Source of the DNA: Desulfobacterales bacterium
GTDB taxonomy: Bacteria; Desulfobacterota; Desulfobacteria; Desulfobacterales; SpSt-501
Reading direction: 5' to 3'
NCBI GenBank assembly: GCA_025454275.1
Contig: JALOOS010000116.1
Span: forward strand, 1 to 8,773
DNA: 8,773 nt
The notes under the pieces are model-generated. The model made no database searches, was not told the DNA's origin, and worked only from the letters and a program-made list of their open reading frames with translations. This document shows, in pieces, positions 5,895 to 8,773 of this stretch. Position numbers and translations under genes: made by a program. Position 1 is the first letter of the stretch. The number at the start of each line of letters is the position of its first letter.

Positions 5895-7151
5895 ATGAAA
5901 TCGAAACGGATCAAATGGATTGCGGCATGCTGGATCTTGCCGGTTTTGTTCTTCTGGGCGGGCTGCTCGCCCCTGACACGAGGCAATATCCAGATGGACT
6001 TGAAAAATTATGAATCGGCGATGGCCCACTACCGCCGAGCGATAGAAAGCGACCCGACCGATTGGAGGGCCCATCAACAATTGGGGATCGCCTACCTGAA
6101 AACCGACCGGCCCCAGCAGGCGGCCGAGGCCTTCACCCGGGCCCTGCAGGTAAACCCCTCCGATCCGGTCTCCACCTTTCACCTCGCGGAAGCCTACCTG
6201 CAGATGGGGCAGCGCCGCAACGCGATCGATACTTTAGAGCAGTACCGCAATCCGTATAACCCCGAGGTCGAGCAGGAGATCAGGCGTCAGGTCACGCTGA
6301 TGCAATTCTCCGAAGCGATCCAGGAGGCGCGCCGGGCACTGGCGGAAGAGCGCCGCTTGAAGCCGAGCGACATCCGGCAGGGAACCGTCGCCGTTTTCAA
6401 CTTCAAAGACACCAGCGCCGATCAAAGCCTGCGCCCCCTGCAGAAAGCGCTGGCCACCCTGATCATGAGCGATCTCTCCAAGGTGAGCGCGCTCCAGGTG
6501 CTGGAGCGGCTCCAGGTGCATTTTCTGCTGGCGGAAATGCAGCTCGGCCAGACCGGCATCGTCGAGGAGGCCAACGCGCCCCGCATGGGCCGGCTCTTGG
6601 GGGCTGAAAGCCTGGTGGTCGGCGCCCTCGCCCGCGGCAGCCTGAAGGTGCAGGCCGGGGTCGCCTCGACCTCCCGGCAAAGCATCATCGGATCGGTCGC
6701 CGCCCAATCGCCCGTGGAGGAGTTTTACAAGTTGGAGAAGGAGATCGTCTACCAACTGCTGAAAGTTTTGAAAGTCCCCTATACGCCGCAGGAAGAGAAG
6801 CTTTTCAGCCAATATCACACGAAAGAATTGCAGGCCGTCGTCTATTTCGGCCAGGGATTGGAGGCATTCGACGCCGGCCAGTGGTCGGAGGCGGCTCAAT
6901 TTTTCCGTAAGGCGCAGGAGGCCGATCCTGATTTCGAGCTTGCGCGCCTGTATCGCGGCGCCTGCCCGGGGGTGGACGCGCCGGGGATCGCGGCGCTGGG
7001 GCAAATGACGGCAGCGAACTCCCTGACCGCCCTCAGCGCAGCGGTGGCAGGGGCAGCGGCGGAAGGAAGTGCGAGTGCGGCGACAGGAGATGGACCCGGT
7101 GACTCCGGGCCGGCGCCCGCGGGAGCGGGAGGAGTTTCCGTCAACTGGTAG
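5895..7151 (+). CDS. Outer-membrane-type lipoprotein with TPRs and a CsgG-like domain
   Basis: The 418-residue protein begins with a lipoprotein signal: basic MKSKRIK, a hydrophobic core, and the lipobox WAGC with C24. Serine at +2 favours sorting to the outer membrane under the usual Lol rule. Two TPR units cover about 33-100 (NYESAMAHYRRAIESDP; RPQQAAEAFTRALQVNP). Residues 162-290 form a CsgG/FlgO-like domain starting GTVAVFNFKD, with VLERLQVHFLLAEMQLG and RMGRLLGAESLVVGAL matching the related domains upstream in divergent form. Another TPR-like unit lies at 312-350 (GLEAFDAGQWSEAAQFFRKA). The tail from about 381 is low-complexity Ala/Gly/Pro. It probably acts at the inner face of the outer membrane as a scaffold. 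It follows the PP2C gene by 73 nt containing a long inverted repeat, so it may be separately controlled. Confidence 0.85.
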   Translation: MKSKRIKWIAACWILPVLFFWAGCSPLTRGNIQMDLKNYESAMAHYRRAIESDPTDWRAHQQLGIAYLKTDRPQQAAEAFTRALQVNPSDPVSTFHLAEAYLQMGQRRNAIDTLEQYRNPYNPEVEQEIRRQVTLMQFSEAIQEARRALAEERRLKPSDIRQGTVAVFNFKDTSADQSLRPLQKALATLIMSDLSKVSALQVLERLQVHFLLAEMQLGQTGIVEEANAPRMGRLLGAESLVVGALARGSLKVQAGVASTSRQSIIGSVAAQSPVEEFYKLEKEIVYQLLKVLKVPYTPQEEKLFSQYHTKELQAVVYFGQGLEAFDAGQWSEAAQFFRKAQEADPDFELARLYRGACPGVDAPGIAALGQMTAANSLTALSAAVAGAAAEGSASAATGDGPGDSGPAPAGAGGVSVNW

Positions 7152-7156
7152 AGGGG

Positions 7157-7623
7157 CTATTTCTTCAGGATCACCGGGCGGGGCTCGTATCGGCCGGAGG
7201 AGACCTGCTCCCAGAAGCTCTTTTCGTCCTCCATCCACTGCGAGCCGAACTTCTTGTTGAAGGCACATCCTCGAGGAAGGCGGGGATCTCGAACATCTTC
7301 TCCTTGGGGATGTAGGCGCGGGCGCCCATCTCGACCGCCTGCTTCAAGTCGGCCGCGGAGAAGGCGTGGGCGGTCAGCATGACGGTGGGAAAACCGAGGT
7401 GGACCGAGGCGTTCAACAGATCGAACCCCCGCACCCCCATGATGTCCAGGATCACCGCATCGTAGGTCCAGGAGCGCAGCAAGTGGTAGCCGGTCTCGTA
7501 GTCCTGGGCGCGGTCGAGCACGAGCCCCTCGTTCTCCGTCAGGATCTCCTCCAGCGTGTCGAGCACATCCGGCTCGTCGTCCACGGCCAGGATGCGTTTG
7601 TCTTTCAGAATTTCCGAGGCCAT
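7157..7623 (-). CDS. Single-domain response regulator (CheY-like receiver), frameshifted near the C-terminus
   Basis: The receiver domain (residues 9-120) has the acidic pair D15/D16 (ILAVDDEPD), phospho-acceptor D60 (VILDIMGVRG), T84 (VMLTAHAF) and K107 (YIPKEK), so it can be a target of a histidine kinase. No DNA-binding or enzymatic output domain is present. After FLEDV the frame is lost near 7262-7267; one base over, it resumes as AFNKKFGSQWMEDEKSFWEQV and ends RPVILKK at the stop 7157-7159. In similar proteins I recall a longer linker here, so a small loss of sequence plus a frameshift is possible. The start ATG shares a base with the ligase stop (TAATG), and AGGAG (7634-7638) lies 10 nt upstream inside the ligase gene. 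No histidine kinase is visible in the window. Confidence 0.82.
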
Positions 7624-8773
7624 TACGTTTTGTCTCCTGTCCGGAGTTGAGGCGTCTTCTCCTTGGAAATCTTGCGGCGCTCCTCGTCGCGCACCTCGCG
7701 GCGCAGCAGCTTTCCGACCTTGGACTTGGGCAGCATGTCCCGGAACTCGACGTAGGAGGGCACCTTGTAGGCCGCAAGCCGGTCCCGGCACCATTGCAGG
7801 AGCTCGGTGCCGCCCACCCCGCGCGCATCCTCCTTGAGCACCACGATCGCCTTGATCCGCTCGCCCACCTTGCGGTCGGGGATCCCCACCACACAGGCGC
7901 CGATCACCGTCGGGTGGTCCTGGAGCACCGCCTCCACCTCGGAGGCCGAGACCCGGTAGCCCTTGTGCTTGATGATGTCCGCCGAGCGCTCCACGTAGAT
8001 CAGCTCCCCGGAGGGCTGCGCGCTGACGAAGTCCCCCATGCGGCACCAAGTGCGACCCGCGACGGAAACGAAGGTCCGGCGGGTCTCCTCGGGCTTTTGG
8101 TAGTACTCCTTCAGCGTGTAGTCGGAGGTGACGAGGAGCTCCCCGCTCTCCCCCTGGGCGACGGGGGCCAGCGTCTCGGGATCGACCACGAGACAGGCCC
8201 GGCTTTTCAACGGGTAGCCGATGGCCCGCGGGCTAGGCTCCTCCCCGATCCGGCTGTAGGCCACATGGCCCACTTCGGTCGAGCCGTAGACCTGGTAGAT
8301 AGGAATGCCGCAGCGCTCGCGCCAGCGCTCCTTGACCTCCTCGGGCAGCACGTCGCCGCCGCAGAAGCAATATTTGAGGGAGTCCAGCCGGTAGAGTTCG
8401 AAGCGGTCGTTCTCCAGAATCATGCGGTAGAGCGCCGGCACCCCGAGGAGCCATCGCACCCGGTGGCGCTGGATCGACTCCAGGATGGAGTCCACCTCCG
8501 GCACCGGCATGATGGTGACCCATGAAGAGTCCGAGCGCCATGATGTGGAAGAGCGGATTGACGGCAATGTAGGTGTCGCCGCCCTCCTTGAGGTGGTCTC
8601 CCGCCACCTCTTCGGTGACGTCGTTCACGTAGGAGGTCATCCCGATGTGGGTGCCGGGAACCCCCTTGGGGAAGCCGGTGGTGCCGCCGGTGTAGAGGAT
8701 GTAGGCGAGATCGACGGCGGGGTCGATCGGGGCCGGGGCCGCAATGGGGGCGTGGCCGAGCAGGGCCCGGAAG
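7623..8773 (-). CDS. AMP-forming acyl-CoA synthetase/ligase (ANL superfamily), 5' end outside window, frameshifted near 8520
   Basis: About 380 C-terminal codons are visible. ANL enzymes activate a carboxylic acid with ATP to an acyl-adenylate, then transfer it to CoA. Motifs in order: P-loop YILYTGGTTGFPKGV (about 8677-8721), VNPLFHIMALGL, GVPALYRMI, YGSTEVGH (adenine-binding), RMGDF, ERSADIIKHKGYRVSASE (hinge), and LPKSKVGKLLRRE with the catalytic C-terminal lysine. The build suggests a medium/long-chain fatty-acid ligase, but substrate cannot be read from sequence. The frame changes at about 8520: LFMG on one side, VTIMPVPEVDSIL on the other, with fewer residues between than I recall in relatives. 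A full enzyme is about 500-560 residues, so roughly 150 lie off the edge. The stop TAA overlaps the response-regulator ATG, implying coupled expression. Confidence 0.88.

Noticed and set aside
5021..5986. 321-codon minus-strand open frame opposite the phosphatase
   Set aside because: It lies opposite an intact PP2C gene with every catalytic motif and has no motif itself.
7072..7156. Possible terminator at the end of the lipoprotein gene
   Set aside because: The GC-rich repeats in the tail form no clean stem with a T run, and only 5 nt separate the two convergent stops.
6234..7268. 344-codon minus-strand open frame opposite the lipoprotein
   Set aside because: The plus strand has a strong ribosome site, lipobox and TPR/CsgG motifs; the antisense product has none.
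7647..8525. 292-codon plus-strand open frame opposite the ligase
   Set aside because: The minus strand carries the ANL motifs in order; the plus frame is a complement artefact.

Overview
The window is GC-rich, densely packed bacterial DNA with Gram-negative envelope features: a lipoprotein with an outer-membrane-type sorting residue, Sec signal peptides, and CsgG/FlgO-like periplasmic domains. Gene content and protein style (PEGA-tailed Ser/Thr kinase, TPR-CsgG proteins, a single-domain response regulator next to a fatty-acid-type CoA ligase) suggest an anaerobic Desulfobacterota-like (former deltaproteobacterial) organism. That lineage call is inference from remembered resemblance, not from a marker gene. 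No RNA gene, insertion sequence or CRISPR array was found.

Layout. 1-190: the C-terminus of a trypsin/HtrA-type serine protease. 187-1417: a Ser/Thr protein kinase with a C-terminal PEGA domain, broken by three frameshifts as the sequence is given. 1456-3387: a secreted protein with a cysteine-less thioredoxin-like domain, TPRs, a CsgG-like domain and a FlgT-C-like domain. 3392-3889: a small secreted CsgG-like protein. 3950-4870 (minus strand): a cytoplasmic protein with two FHA-like domains. 5090-5821: a PP2C-type protein phosphatase. 5895-7151: a TPR lipoprotein with a third CsgG-like domain. 7157-7623 (minus): a single-domain response regulator, frameshifted near its C-terminus. 7623-8773 (minus): an AMP-forming acyl-CoA ligase, cut by the window edge and frameshifted near 8520.

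How the genes may work together. Kinase (writer), PP2C (eraser) and FHA protein (reader) form a complete phospho-threonine signalling set. They are interleaved with three exported proteins that share a CsgG/FlgO-like domain, and preceded by a protease whose stop overlaps the kinase start. The simplest inference is an envelope-spanning signalling or assembly system: PEGA domain and periplasmic TPR/CsgG proteins outside, kinase, phosphatase and FHA inside. The response regulator and ligase form a separate minus-strand pair that meets the cluster tail to tail with a 5-nt gap.

Caution: the breaks lie only in the genes at the two ends of the window, while the middle genes are intact. Several breaks look like small losses of coding sequence plus a frame change. 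They may be assembly or sequencing faults rather than true pseudogenes.
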